Part shown: positions 9,908 to 18,393 of the stretch, in pieces
Numbering within the stretch: the stretch's first letter is position 1
Layout: every line of letters begins with the position of its first letter
Notes under the pieces: generated by a model
Told to the model about the DNA's origin: nothing
Database searches by the model: none
Seen by the model: only the letters and a program-made list of their open reading frames with translations
NCBI GenBank assembly: GCA_934141615.1
Contig: CAKPCM010000002.1
Coordinates: 1-49,929, forward strand
DNA from: an uncultured Bacilli bacterium
GTDB lineage: Bacteria > Bacillota_I > Bacilli_A > RF39 > UBA660
DNA: 49,929 bases
Direction of reading: 5' to 3'
Translations under genes and position numbers: made by a program

Positions 9908-9920
9908 TTTTTGATATTAT
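9892..9920 (+). promoter_or_regulatory. Promoter of the small unknown gene after rpoC
   Basis: TTGACT at 9892-9897, a 17-base spacer and TATTAT at 9915-9920. The -35 box lies inside the right arm of the rpoC terminator. The same arrangement recurs before the tetR gene at 47.1 kb. Confidence 0.6.
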
Positions 9921-9963
9921 AAGCGTCGTTTAAAGATTAAATTTATGGGGGAGATGTATATAT

Positions 9964-10362
9964 ATGTATAAAAAAGCAAAAAAGATGAATGAGGCTGCAA
10001 TTGATTGTAGATTAGCTAGTATATGTGAAGATCTTTTAAAAGTAAATAAAGATGCAATATTTGCAATTTCGAGAAAGTTTGTTGAAAATAGCAATGGATC
10101 ATTTAAGTCGGAAGTAAACGGAAATAAGGTGATTGGAAGTTCAAAACAGATTGATTCTCTTATAATTCCTAGCTGCTTGAATCTAGTTAACAAAAACGGT
10201 GACTTTTATTTAACTATTTGGTGCGATGATCAAGAATTAATAAGACTACTTTATAGTCATATGTCGTTTGAGGATGGAATAATAAATAATAAAAGAATAG
10301 AGAATTTATATTTAGATTTAGAAAATGATGAAGAGTTAAAAAAAACTACAGCATATATTTAA
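9964..10362 (+). CDS. Unknown protein, 132 residues
   Basis: I do not recognise the family. The 132-residue product starts MYKKAKKMNEAAIDCRLASI and has no signal peptide or membrane segment, so it is probably cytoplasmic. The middle is mixed, with hydrophobic beta-like stretches (DSLIIPSCLNLV, DFYLTIWCDD), and the tail is acidic. It has a good ribosome site (GGGGGAGA), its own promoter and a strong terminator, so it appears to be a single-gene unit. In Bacillus the spot after rpoC is held by the L7Ae-like rplGB and the str operon. This protein does not resemble L7Ae, and the str operon lies 17 kb away. Confidence 0.7.
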   Translation: MYKKAKKMNEAAIDCRLASICEDLLKVNKDAIFAISRKFVENSNGSFKSEVNGNKVIGSSKQIDSLIIPSCLNLVNKNGDFYLTIWCDDQELIRLLYSHMSFEDGIINNKRIENLYLDLENDEELKKTTAYI

Positions 10363-10373
10363 AAATTATTAAA

Positions 10374-10400
10374 ATACCATATAGAATATGGTGTTTTTTT
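10374..10400 (+). terminator. Terminator after the small unknown gene
   Basis: ATACCATAT (10374-10382) pairs with ATATGGTGT (10386-10394) around AGA, followed by seven T. Confidence 0.85.
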
Positions 10401-10407
10401 CTTTTTG

Positions 10408-10416
10408 TGTTACAAT
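10408..10416 (+). promoter_or_regulatory. Extended -10 promoter for tilS-ftsH
   Basis: TGT followed by TACAAT at 10411-10416 forms an extended -10 box. No good -35 box is visible. It sits just after the terminator and 19 bases before the tilS ATG. Confidence 0.45.
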
Positions 10417-10434
10417 ATACGTTAAGGTGATTTT

Positions 10435-11763
10435 ATGAAAGATGTTTATAAATTTCTGGATTCTTTACATATAAAAAAAGAAGATATTATAACGGTTGCG
10501 GTATCTTACGGACCAGATTCTATGTTCTTACTTGATTTATTAAAAAATAAATATAAAGAAAATAAAATTATTTGTTGTCACGTACATCATAATCATAGAG
10601 AAGAAAGCAATTTAGAAAAAGATTCTTTAGAAAAGTATTGTATGAAAAATAATATCATCTTTGAATTTATGAAGATAGATAAATATAAGAATAATAAGTT
10701 TACCGAAGAAGAAGCAAGAGAAAAAAGGTATGAATTCTTTGATAAAGTATTAAAAAAATATAATTCTAAATATTTATTTACTGCTCATCACGGGGATGAT
10801 TTAATTGAAACTATTCTTATGAAAATATCTAGAGGATCTTCACTTAAAGGTTACACTGGAATAAAATTAATATCTAAAAGAGATAGTTATTCTATTATAA
10901 GACCTTTGTTATATTTAACAAAAGATGATATAAATAAAGCTTGTATAAAAGAAAATATTCCTTTTGCTGTGGATAACTCCAATACAAGTGATGAATATAA
11001 AAGAAATAGGTACAGAAAGTATGTTTTGCCTAAATTAAAAGATGAAAATAAAATTATCCACAGGAAATTTATAGATTTTTCATTAGAATTAAAAAAATAT
11101 GATGATTATGTATCTAAAATGGTTTTAAAGATTTACTCCAAAGTAGTTAATGATGATAAGATAAATATTTCTCTATTATTAAAAGAGGACGATTTAATAA
11201 TAGAAAAAGTAATAGAAAAATATTTATTTTCTGTGTACAAAAAAGACATAGGAAAAGTAACTTCTAAAAATAAAAATGATATTTTAAAAATGTTAAAAAG
11301 TAAAAGACCAAATAGTATTTTATCAATGCCAAACAATAAAAAATTAATAAAAGACTATAATAAGATATATTTCGCGGATGATATAATTTATAATAATTGG
11401 TGTTTTACATTTGATAAAGAGCTTCATTTACCTAATGGATATGTAATAAAACAAATAGATAAGTTAGATGATACAACTAATTTTTTTACGGCGTTTAACT
11501 CATCTGAAATATCACTTCCTATTACTGTTAGGACTAAAAATGATGGTGATAAGATGAATGTCTTAAATCTATCTGGGTTTAAAAAGTTAAAGGATATATA
11601 CATAGATGAAAAACTTAGTATGAAGCAAAGACACAATCAGCCCGTTGTAACAGATAGTAATGATAAAATAATATGGCTCCCAGGCCTTAAAAAATCTAAA
11701 TATGATAGGTCAAAAAGGGGAAACTATGATATAATATTAGAGTATTACAAGGAGGAACAATAA
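10435..11763 (+). CDS. tilS: tRNA(Ile)-lysidine synthase
   Basis: TilS attaches lysine to C34 of the AUA-reading isoleucine tRNA using ATP, which changes both decoding and charging. The 442-residue product has the PP-loop ATPase at the N-terminus, with the loop reading VAVSYGPDSM (21-30). It also has HVHHNHREES, TAHHGDDLIETILMKISRGS and a C-terminal TilS domain (RTKNDGDKMNVLNLSG, LSMKQRHNQPVV). The loop has Tyr where most members have Gly (SGGxDS); Asp28 and Ser29 are kept, so activity is likely. The stop abuts the ftsH start, whose ribosome site AAGGAGG lies inside tilS. Confidence 0.95.
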   Translation: MKDVYKFLDSLHIKKEDIITVAVSYGPDSMFLLDLLKNKYKENKIICCHVHHNHREESNLEKDSLEKYCMKNNIIFEFMKIDKYKNNKFTEEEAREKRYEFFDKVLKKYNSKYLFTAHHGDDLIETILMKISRGSSLKGYTGIKLISKRDSYSIIRPLLYLTKDDINKACIKENIPFAVDNSNTSDEYKRNRYRKYVLPKLKDENKIIHRKFIDFSLELKKYDDYVSKMVLKIYSKVVNDDKINISLLLKEDDLIIEKVIEKYLFSVYKKDIGKVTSKNKNDILKMLKSKRPNSILSMPNNKKLIKDYNKIYFADDIIYNNWCFTFDKELHLPNGYVIKQIDKLDDTTNFFTAFNSSEISLPITVRTKNDGDKMNVLNLSGFKKLKDIYIDEKLSMKQRHNQPVVTDSNDKIIWLPGLKKSKYDRSKRGNYDIILEYYKEEQ

Positions 11764-13749
11764 ATGCAGAATAATCAAAATATGAAAAAGGGAATGTTTC
11801 CTTATGTAATGTTATTAGTAATTGGTCTTGCCATAATGTTTTTATATAACATGACTAATGATATGAATAAGGAATTAACATATAATGAGTTTAATAAAGC
11901 ATTAAATAAAAATAACATTAAAGAAGTTGTTATAACACCTTCTACGCAAGCTTACACATACCAATTAACAGGTACGTTAAGAGATGCTAAAAAAGGAGAG
12001 ACATTTAGTGTTAAAACACCACTTTCTGATACTGTTATTAAACAAATAGTAAAGGCAAGTGAGAAAAAGGATTTTAAGATAGTATCTAAATCAGATCCTA
12101 CATCAAGTACTTGGTTTATGTTCTTAACAAACATACTTCCTTACCTAGTTTTATTTGGTATTGCATTCTGGTTCTTTACAAAGCAACTAGGTGGTCAAAA
12201 AGGATCAATGGACTTTGGAAGAAGTAGGGCTAAATTAAATCCTGATAAGGGAAAGGTAACATTTAAAGATGTTGCAGGATTACCTGAAGAAAAAGAAGAG
12301 TTACAAGAGTTAATTGATTTTCTAAAAAATCCAAAGAAATTTACTAAATTAGGAGCTAGAATACCTAAAGGTGTTTTACTTGTAGGTCCTCCAGGAACTG
12401 GTAAAACATTACTTGCTAAGGCAGTTGCAGGAGAAGCAAACGCACCATTCTACTTTATATCTGGTTCTGATTTCGTTGAATTATACGTAGGTATTGGTGC
12501 TTCGAGAGTAAGAGATATGTTTAAACAGGCAAAGCAAAATGCACCTTGTTTAATATTTATTGATGAAATTGATGCAGTAGGTCGTCAACGTGGTACGGGT
12601 ATTGGTGGAGGTCATGATGAAAGAGAACAAACTCTTAACCAATTATTAACTGAAATGGATGGTTTTGGAGCAAACGAAGGAATTATAATAATTGCAGCAA
12701 CTAACAGACCTGACGTACTTGATCCAGCACTTTTAAGACCAGGAAGATTTGATAGGCAAGTAACTGTTGCCCTTCCAGAACAAAAGGCGAGGGAAGAAAT
12801 ATTAAAAGTACACGCAAGAGGTAAGGTTTTATCTAAAAACGTACACTTAGATAATATCGCTAAAAGAACGGTTGGTTTTTCTGGAGCAGATTTAGAGAAC
12901 TTACTTAATGAGGCTGCATTACTTGCAGTTAGAAGAGAGAAAAATGCTATTACAATGTCTGAAATAGACGAGGCAATAGATAGAGTTATTATGGGACCTG
13001 CTAAGGTAACTAAAAAATATACTCCAGCAGAAAAGAAGTTAGTAGCATATCACGAAGCTGGACACGCAGTATTAGGAATTAAGCTTGATAATGCAAATGA
13101 TGTTCAAAAAGTAACTATTATTCCACGTGGTGAGGCTGGTGGATATAACTTAATGCTTCCAAAAGAAGAGAAATATACGGCAACTAAAACAGAATTATTA
13201 GAACAAATAATGGGCTTACTTGGTGGTCGTGTTGCAGAAGAAGTTGTGTTTGGTGAAATAACAACGGGAGCACATAATGACTTTTCAAAGGCAACAAAGA
13301 TTGCAAGAAGTATGGTAACAGAATACGGAATGTCTAGTTTAGGACCAGTTCAATTAGAAACTCCAGAAGGAAGTTCATTCTTAGGAAGAGATTATAATAA
13401 AAACAGAAACTTCTCTGACCAAGTAGCACTAGAAATAGATAATGAAGTTAGAAAAATAATTAATGATTGTTATAGTAAAGCTAAAAAGATAATAGAAAAA
13501 AATAGAGATTTACTTGATTTAATAGCATCTAACTTAATTGAACATGAAACATTAACAAAAGAACAAATAGATTACATAGCAGAAAATGGTAAGATGCCAG
13601 TTGAAGAAATGCTAGATGATGTAAACCTTTCAAAACTAAAAGAAATGGCTAAGGCTCAAGGGATTAAAGGTTATTCTTCAATGAATAAAGATGAACTTAA
13701 AAAGGCTTTATCAAATGATTTATCAGAAGAAGATGAAAAAGACGACTAA
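11764..13749 (+). CDS. ftsH: ATP-dependent zinc metalloprotease FtsH with a Rho_N/SAP-like tail
   Basis: Membrane-bound AAA+ protease that degrades unassembled membrane proteins and some regulators. Two membrane segments (about 13-30 and 117-140) flank the extracytoplasmic domain. They are followed by Walker A GPPGTGKT (208-215), Walker B IFIDEID (264-270), the second region of homology, and the zinc site HEAGH (430-434) with Asp506. After the protease domain, residues about 620-650 read LSKLKEMAKAQGIKGYSSM then NKDELKKALS, a good match to the Rho_N/SAP-like nucleic-acid-binding fold. I know of no such tail on standard FtsH. The stop lies inside a terminator and overlaps the stop of the convergent PBP gene by four bases. 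Confidence 0.97.
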   Translation: MQNNQNMKKGMFPYVMLLVIGLAIMFLYNMTNDMNKELTYNEFNKALNKNNIKEVVITPSTQAYTYQLTGTLRDAKKGETFSVKTPLSDTVIKQIVKASEKKDFKIVSKSDPTSSTWFMFLTNILPYLVLFGIAFWFFTKQLGGQKGSMDFGRSRAKLNPDKGKVTFKDVAGLPEEKEELQELIDFLKNPKKFTKLGARIPKGVLLVGPPGTGKTLLAKAVAGEANAPFYFISGSDFVELYVGIGASRVRDMFKQAKQNAPCLIFIDEIDAVGRQRGTGIGGGHDEREQTLNQLLTEMDGFGANEGIIIIAATNRPDVLDPALLRPGRFDRQVTVALPEQKAREEILKVHARGKVLSKNVHLDNIAKRTVGFSGADLENLLNEAALLAVRREKNAITMSEIDEAIDRVIMGPAKVTKKYTPAEKKLVAYHEAGHAVLGIKLDNANDVQKVTIIPRGEAGGYNLMLPKEEKYTATKTELLEQIMGLLGGRVAEEVVFGEITTGAHNDFSKATKIARSMVTEYGMSSLGPVQLETPEGSSFLGRDYNKNRNFSDQVALEIDNEVRKIINDCYSKAKKIIEKNRDLLDLIASNLIEHETLTKEQIDYIAENGKMPVEEMLDDVNLSKLKEMAKAQGIKGYSSMNKDELKKALSNDLSEEDEKDD

Positions 13750-13769
13750 TTGCTAGTCGTTTTTTTTTC
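13741..13769. terminator. Bidirectional terminator between ftsH and the PBP gene
   Basis: ACGACTA (13742-13748) pairs with TAGTCGT (13754-13760) around five bases. Nine T follow on the plus strand, and a T-rich stretch follows on the minus strand. It includes the stop codons of both convergent genes, an economical arrangement. Confidence 0.85.
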
Positions 13770-15719
13770 TTCTCTAATTACAGATTTACTTTTACTTTTA
13801 TATCCAGGCTCTGTTCCTTTTATGTAATATAAAATGGTTTTAAGTTTAGAGTCATTAGTTGCTTCTTTACCAGTGTTAACGTCTGTTAAAACACCAACGA
13901 CATTATCTGGTTTTTCATACCATTTAGCATCCTTTTCTCTTAAGTAGCCTTCTATCGTGTCTGCCCATATGTTTTTGGCATATTTATATTCTTTATTAGA
14001 TAACTTTCTATTATCATCATATCCAGTCCAGACTCCAACTACAACATCGGGGTTATATCCTACAGTCCATAAATCATAATCAGTAGTACCACTTTTAACC
14101 GCGTACTTCTTTGTTAGTTTAGGTTTAATAGATGCACAAGTAGGAGTTGTGTAACTCTTCAATGATGTATCATATGTATTAGATAAAAGTTCACTTAATA
14201 TATACGTGTATGATTTATTTAATACTTTATCCTTTTTACTTTTATATTCATAAAGTACATCACCATTACCATCTTCTACCTTTTTTATTAGGTGCTCTTT
14301 AACACTATACCCGGAGTTCGCCAAGGTAGCATATGCGTTAGTAAATTCTAAGATAGATAATTCATTAGTCCCAAGAGGAAGTGATGCATTAGCCTCTAAC
14401 TTACTTTTTATGCCCATTTTCCTTGCGTATTTAATCATCATATCTTCTCCTAAGAACAGATGTGTTTTAATTGCGTATATATTATCAGAGTAACAAATAG
14501 CAAGTGCCATTGTTATTTTATCATTGGGATAAATATTACCATAATTGCTGGGAGAATATGAAAGCCCATTATCTAAAGTAAAGGTTGTTGGTTTGCTTAA
14601 AAATGTAGTTGATGCAGTAAGACCATTTTCTAATGCAGCATAATATAAAATCGGTTTCATGGTGGAACCTACTTGTCTTTTAGATTGCATTGCTCTATTA
14701 TATTGTGATTTAGAATAATCTTTTCCACCAGCAAGTGCTATTACTTCACCATTATTTGGATTCATAACAACAGCGGATGTTTGCATTTCTTTTTTTCCTT
14801 CTAAATTATTTTTAATCGCATCATCTAATGCTGTTTGCGCACTAATATCAAGACTAGTATATATTTTAAGCCCTTCTTGTCTAATTGTGTTTTCACTTAC
14901 TATTTTTAAGTCTTGTAATTCTCTTATTACAGCATCTTGATAATACATTAAAGTAGATAGATTAAGGTTTTCCTTTTTTCCGTAATAGCTTAGTTTCACA
15001 TTAATGGTGTCATTCATTTTATCTTTTGTAATTATTTTGTTATTTACAAGTGCATTTAATATTTCTTTCTGCCTTTTTTTAGCGGCGTTTAAATCATTTA
15101 ATGGAGAATAATTGTCTGGAGACTTTGGTATTCCTGCAAGCATCGTACTTTCAGCTAAATTTAATTCTTTAGCAGGTTTATTAAAATAATATTCAGATGC
15201 ATTTTCAATTCCAAGTATTCCATTTCCATAATTAATTGTGTTTAAGTAGCCTTCTAATATTTCATCCTTCGAGTACTGCGTCTCTAATTTAAAAGCATAC
15301 CAAGCTTCTTTAATTTTTCTTTCCCAAGTTTTATCAAATGTCAAAAATAAATTTCTTGCATACTGCTGCGTAATTGTTGAAGCTCCTTGCGTTAGATTTT
15401 TAGATTTTATATTTATAAACATGGATTTTACTATTCTAGGAATATCAAAACCATTGTGCTTATAAAAGTTTTTATCTTCTGAATATATAGTTGCATTAAC
15501 TAAGTCTTTAGATATGTCCTTTAATTTGACCCATTTTTTAGTACCATTATTACCTTCATAGAAACTTTTTTTATCTTTATCATACATATATATACTATTT
15601 GAGTTTTCTATATCTATTTTAGAACCATACTTAGCACATAAGAATAATATTGTATAAGATAGGCAGAATAATAACATTAAAGCGATTAGAATTTTACATA
15701 TTATGTTTACTTTTTTAAT
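13746..15719 (-). CDS. Class A penicillin-binding protein (transglycosylase/transpeptidase), probable ATT start
   Basis: Bifunctional peptidoglycan synthase, PBP1A type. The GT51 domain has EDKNFYKHNG with the catalytic Glu and LTQGASTITQQYARN. The transpeptidase has STMK, SDN and KSGTT, at about 352, 411 and 542 in the 657-residue form. The first ATG (15677) has no ribosome site and would begin inside the membrane helix. Extending upstream to ATT at 15719 adds IKKVNIICKILIAL, which gives a Lys-Lys flank and a full transmembrane anchor. AGAAGG lies eight bases before the ATT, and an in-frame stop lies directly upstream. No ATG, GTG or TTG exists in that extension, so AUU initiation is the best reading. 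Confidence 0.93.
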   Translation of the reverse strand: MKKVNIICKILIALMLLFCLSYTILFLCAKYGSKIDIENSNSIYMYDKDKKSFYEGNNGTKKWVKLKDISKDLVNATIYSEDKNFYKHNGFDIPRIVKSMFINIKSKNLTQGASTITQQYARNLFLTFDKTWERKIKEAWYAFKLETQYSKDEILEGYLNTINYGNGILGIENASEYYFNKPAKELNLAESTMLAGIPKSPDNYSPLNDLNAAKKRQKEILNALVNNKIITKDKMNDTINVKLSYYGKKENLNLSTLMYYQDAVIRELQDLKIVSENTIRQEGLKIYTSLDISAQTALDDAIKNNLEGKKEMQTSAVVMNPNNGEVIALAGGKDYSKSQYNRAMQSKRQVGSTMKPILYYAALENGLTASTTFLSKPTTFTLDNGLSYSPSNYGNIYPNDKITMALAICYSDNIYAIKTHLFLGEDMMIKYARKMGIKSKLEANASLPLGTNELSILEFTNAYATLANSGYSVKEHLIKKVEDGNGDVLYEYKSKKDKVLNKSYTYILSELLSNTYDTSLKSYTTPTCASIKPKLTKKYAVKSGTTDYDLWTVGYNPDVVVGVWTGYDDNRKLSNKEYKYAKNIWADTIEGYLREKDAKWYEKPDNVVGVLTDVNTGKEATNDSKLKTILYYIKGTEPGYKSKSKSVIREEKKTTSN

Positions 15720-15876
15720 TTAAATCGCCTTCTTTCTAATTTTAGTATTGGTAAAAAATAATAAAATATTAAAAGAATGAATAGATTTTTATATAAAATT
15801 AAATACAAATAATTGGTTAAAAATCAAAAAGTTTGCAACACGTTGGAATATTTTTATATTCAATGAGTTATTTTTA

Positions 15877-15905
15877 TTGACCTTTTTTCTTATCTATGCT
15901 ATATT
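15877..15905 (+). promoter_or_regulatory. Promoter of the ywiB-argS-rpoE-prfA run
   Basis: TTGACC at 15877-15882, a 17-base spacer and TATATT at 15900-15905, about 30 bases before the DUF1934 gene. The rest of the 215-base divergent gap is AT-rich; I see no clear PBP promoter in it. Confidence 0.65.
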
Positions 15906-15934
15906 GACGTTAGAAAAATTTTAAGGGTGTTTTT

Positions 15935-16309
15935 ATGTCTAAAATTATTGTAAATCATAATATAAAATCTACTTCTTCACTTGAAGTTGTAAAAGATAAA
16001 AAAGGAATATTAAAAGATAATATAATTACTTATAATCATAATGGTGTTATGATTAAGCTTAAACTTTTAGAAAATAAAATTTTTTTTGAAAGAGAAAATA
16101 AGGACGTAAAGATATACTTGGAGTTTGAAAAGAATAAATCTATAATAACTAAATATGTTATTAAAGATATGGGGATAGAAATTAAACTTGAATCTAAAAC
16201 TAAAAATCTTATCATAAATCATAATAAAATAATGGTAGAATATGACTTATTTATGAATGGTGAATTTAGTGACAGTTTTAAGTATGAAGTAGAATGGAGC
16301 GATTTATAA
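15935..16309 (+). CDS. DUF1934 protein, YwiB-like
   Basis: Small 124-residue protein of the DUF1934/YwiB type, predicted to form a lipocalin-like beta barrel; function unknown. The assignment rests on size, the strand-rich pattern (SKIIVNHNIKST, KIYLEFEKNKS, IMVEYDLFMNGEFSDSF) and position. In Bacillus ywiB stands directly before argS and rpoE, as here. Its stop shares one base with the argS start, so translation is probably coupled. Confidence 0.75.
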   Translation: MSKIIVNHNIKSTSSLEVVKDKKGILKDNIITYNHNGVMIKLKLLENKIFFERENKDVKIYLEFEKNKSIITKYVIKDMGIEIKLESKTKNLIINHNKIMVEYDLFMNGEFSDSFKYEVEWSDL

Positions 16310-17940
16310 TGAATCTGAAAGAAAAAATAAAAGAAATGATTAAATCCGCATTAAATGAATTATCCATCAAATTTGATTCGGAAAACATTGTTGTTGAAGT
16401 TCCTAAAAAAAGAGAGCAAGGAGACTTTTCAACTAACATTGCAATGCAATTAACTAAGGTTTTAAAAGATAATCCAAGAAATATAGCTGAAAAAATAGTG
16501 AAAGTTTTAAGTAAAAATACTAATGAAATTAAAACAATAGAAATAGCAGGTCCAGGTTTTATTAATATTTATTTAAATGATGAATATGTTTTTAGCGGAA
16601 TATCTAATGTAATAAAACAAGGTGAAAATTATGGTTCATCATCCATTGGAAAAAAAGAAAAAATAGATATAGAATTCGTTAGTGCAAACCCAACTGGAAT
16701 ACTTCATTTAGGTACTGCAAGAGGGGCAGCATATGGTTCTAATCTTGCTAATATAATGTCTTTTGCGGGCTATGATGTTACTAAAGAGTACTATATAAAT
16801 GATGCTGGAAACCAAATAATAAACTTAGGTGTTTCATTAAAGGAAAGATATAAGGGTTTATGTGGTTTAGAAGAAAATATGCCAGAAGATGGTTATTATG
16901 GTTCTGAAATTATTGATATTGCCAAAACTATTTTTGATAAGTATGGTGATTCTAAGCTAGATGAAGATTTAGAATTCTTTAAGAAAGTTGCGGTTGATTA
17001 TTTGCTTAACATAATAAAAACGGATTTATCTAATTTTGGTGTTACGTTTGATGTATGGACAAGTGAAAAGAGTATTCGTGCTAAAGGAAGAATTGAAGAA
17101 TCATTAAAAATTCTTGATGAAAAAGGTTTGGTTTATAAAAAAGACGATGCAACATGGCTTAAAACAACCGTTTATGGTGATGATAAAGATAGGGTACTTA
17201 TAAAAACTGATGGTAGTTATACGTATTTAGTACCAGATATAGCTTATCATCTAGATAAATTTGATAGAGGTTTTGATTATTTAGTAGATGTTTTTGGAGC
17301 GGATCATCATAGTTATGTATCAAGATTAAAGGCTAGTATTGAGGCTTTAGGATATGATAAGGATAAACTAGAGGTTAGACTTCTTCAAATGGTAAGACTT
17401 CTTCGTGATGGAGAAATTGTTAAAATGAGCAAAAGAACAGGCGGAAATATTACTATTTCTGAACTTGTTGGAGAAATAGGTAAAGATGCTGCCAGATATT
17501 TCTTTGCAACTAGAAGCTTGGATGGTCAGATGGATTTTGACATCAATTTAGCTCTTAAAAAATCTAGTGAAAACCCATTCTTTTACGTTGGATATGCAAA
17601 TGCTAGAATTTGCTCTATATTAAGAGATGCTAAAGAAAAGAACATAGATATTTGTACCGAAATAAAAGAAGGTTTAGACTTAGACTCAAAAGCACTTTTA
17701 TTAAAGGTTTATGAATTTACTGAAGTTTTAGTAAGTGCTGCTTTAAAGAAAGAACCACATTTAATTACTAATTACGTGTATGAATTAGCTAGTATGTTCC
17801 ATAATTATTATGGTAAACATAAAATATTAACTGATGATATAAAAGCGTCAGAAAAACGTTTAGGGCTTATTAAAACGGTTGGTATAACCATAACTAATGC
17901 TTTAAAATTAATAGGTGTTAAAGCGCCAGAAAAAATGTAG
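16309..17940 (+). CDS. argS: Arginyl-tRNA synthetase
   Basis: Class I aminoacyl-tRNA synthetase that charges tRNA-Arg. I chose the ATG at 16309 because GGAG lies ten bases upstream and the start overlaps the previous stop (TAATG). An in-frame ATG at 16294 lies before that ribosome site. The product is 543 residues. The N-terminal additional domain covers about 1-110. The HIGH motif reads HLGT (133-136) after FVSANPTG, and the KMSKS motif is KMSK (372-375). The C-terminal anticodon-binding helices are present. It stands in the Bacillus-type order ywiB-argS-rpoE. Confidence 0.97.
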   Translation: MNLKEKIKEMIKSALNELSIKFDSENIVVEVPKKREQGDFSTNIAMQLTKVLKDNPRNIAEKIVKVLSKNTNEIKTIEIAGPGFINIYLNDEYVFSGISNVIKQGENYGSSSIGKKEKIDIEFVSANPTGILHLGTARGAAYGSNLANIMSFAGYDVTKEYYINDAGNQIINLGVSLKERYKGLCGLEENMPEDGYYGSEIIDIAKTIFDKYGDSKLDEDLEFFKKVAVDYLLNIIKTDLSNFGVTFDVWTSEKSIRAKGRIEESLKILDEKGLVYKKDDATWLKTTVYGDDKDRVLIKTDGSYTYLVPDIAYHLDKFDRGFDYLVDVFGADHHSYVSRLKASIEALGYDKDKLEVRLLQMVRLLRDGEIVKMSKRTGGNITISELVGEIGKDAARYFFATRSLDGQMDFDINLALKKSSENPFFYVGYANARICSILRDAKEKNIDICTEIKEGLDLDSKALLLKVYEFTEVLVSAALKKEPHLITNYVYELASMFHNYYGKHKILTDDIKASEKRLGLIKTVGITITNALKLIGVKAPEKM

Positions 17941-17952
17941 GAGGATTTATTT

Positions 17953-18393
17953 ATGAACGTTAGACAAATGCCTTTAGAGGAATTAGAATTATTATCTTAT
18001 ACTGATATAGCATATGAGCTATTAAAACTTGATAAAAAACCTAAAACAACCCACGCTTTATTTAAAGAAGTATGTGACTTATTACAAATAAGTGAAGATA
18101 ATATGATGGATATGATAGGAGACTTTTATACTACGTTAACTACTGATAAGAGATTCATCCTATTAGATTCTGCTGAATGGGATTTAAAAGAAGCTCATTC
18201 TGTAAAAACAATAATTGATGATGAAGATGATGATGAAGTATCAGAAGATGAAGAAGATACTGATGAAACAGAACCAGAAGGAACTGAAGATGAAGCAGTA
18301 TCAGGTGATATAGATGATTTTGATGATACCGATGATGATATGGATGATTTAGAAGACTTAGCCATTGTAACAGAAGAAGAGATGGATGAGTAA
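17953..18393 (+). CDS. rpoE: RNA polymerase delta subunit
   Basis: The delta subunit is a Bacillota-specific accessory of RNA polymerase that speeds core recycling and alters open-complex stability. The 146-residue product has an N-terminal HARE-HTH winged helix (LELLSYTDIAYELLKLDKKP, FILLDSAEWDLKEAH). The second half is almost entirely Asp and Glu, as in the family. The ribosome site GGAGG overlaps the argS stop. The stop shares bases with the prfA start (TAATG). Confidence 0.93.
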   Translation: MNVRQMPLEELELLSYTDIAYELLKLDKKPKTTHALFKEVCDLLQISEDNMMDMIGDFYTTLTTDKRFILLDSAEWDLKEAHSVKTIIDDEDDDEVSEDEEDTDETEPEGTEDEAVSGDIDDFDDTDDDMDDLEDLAIVTEEEMDE

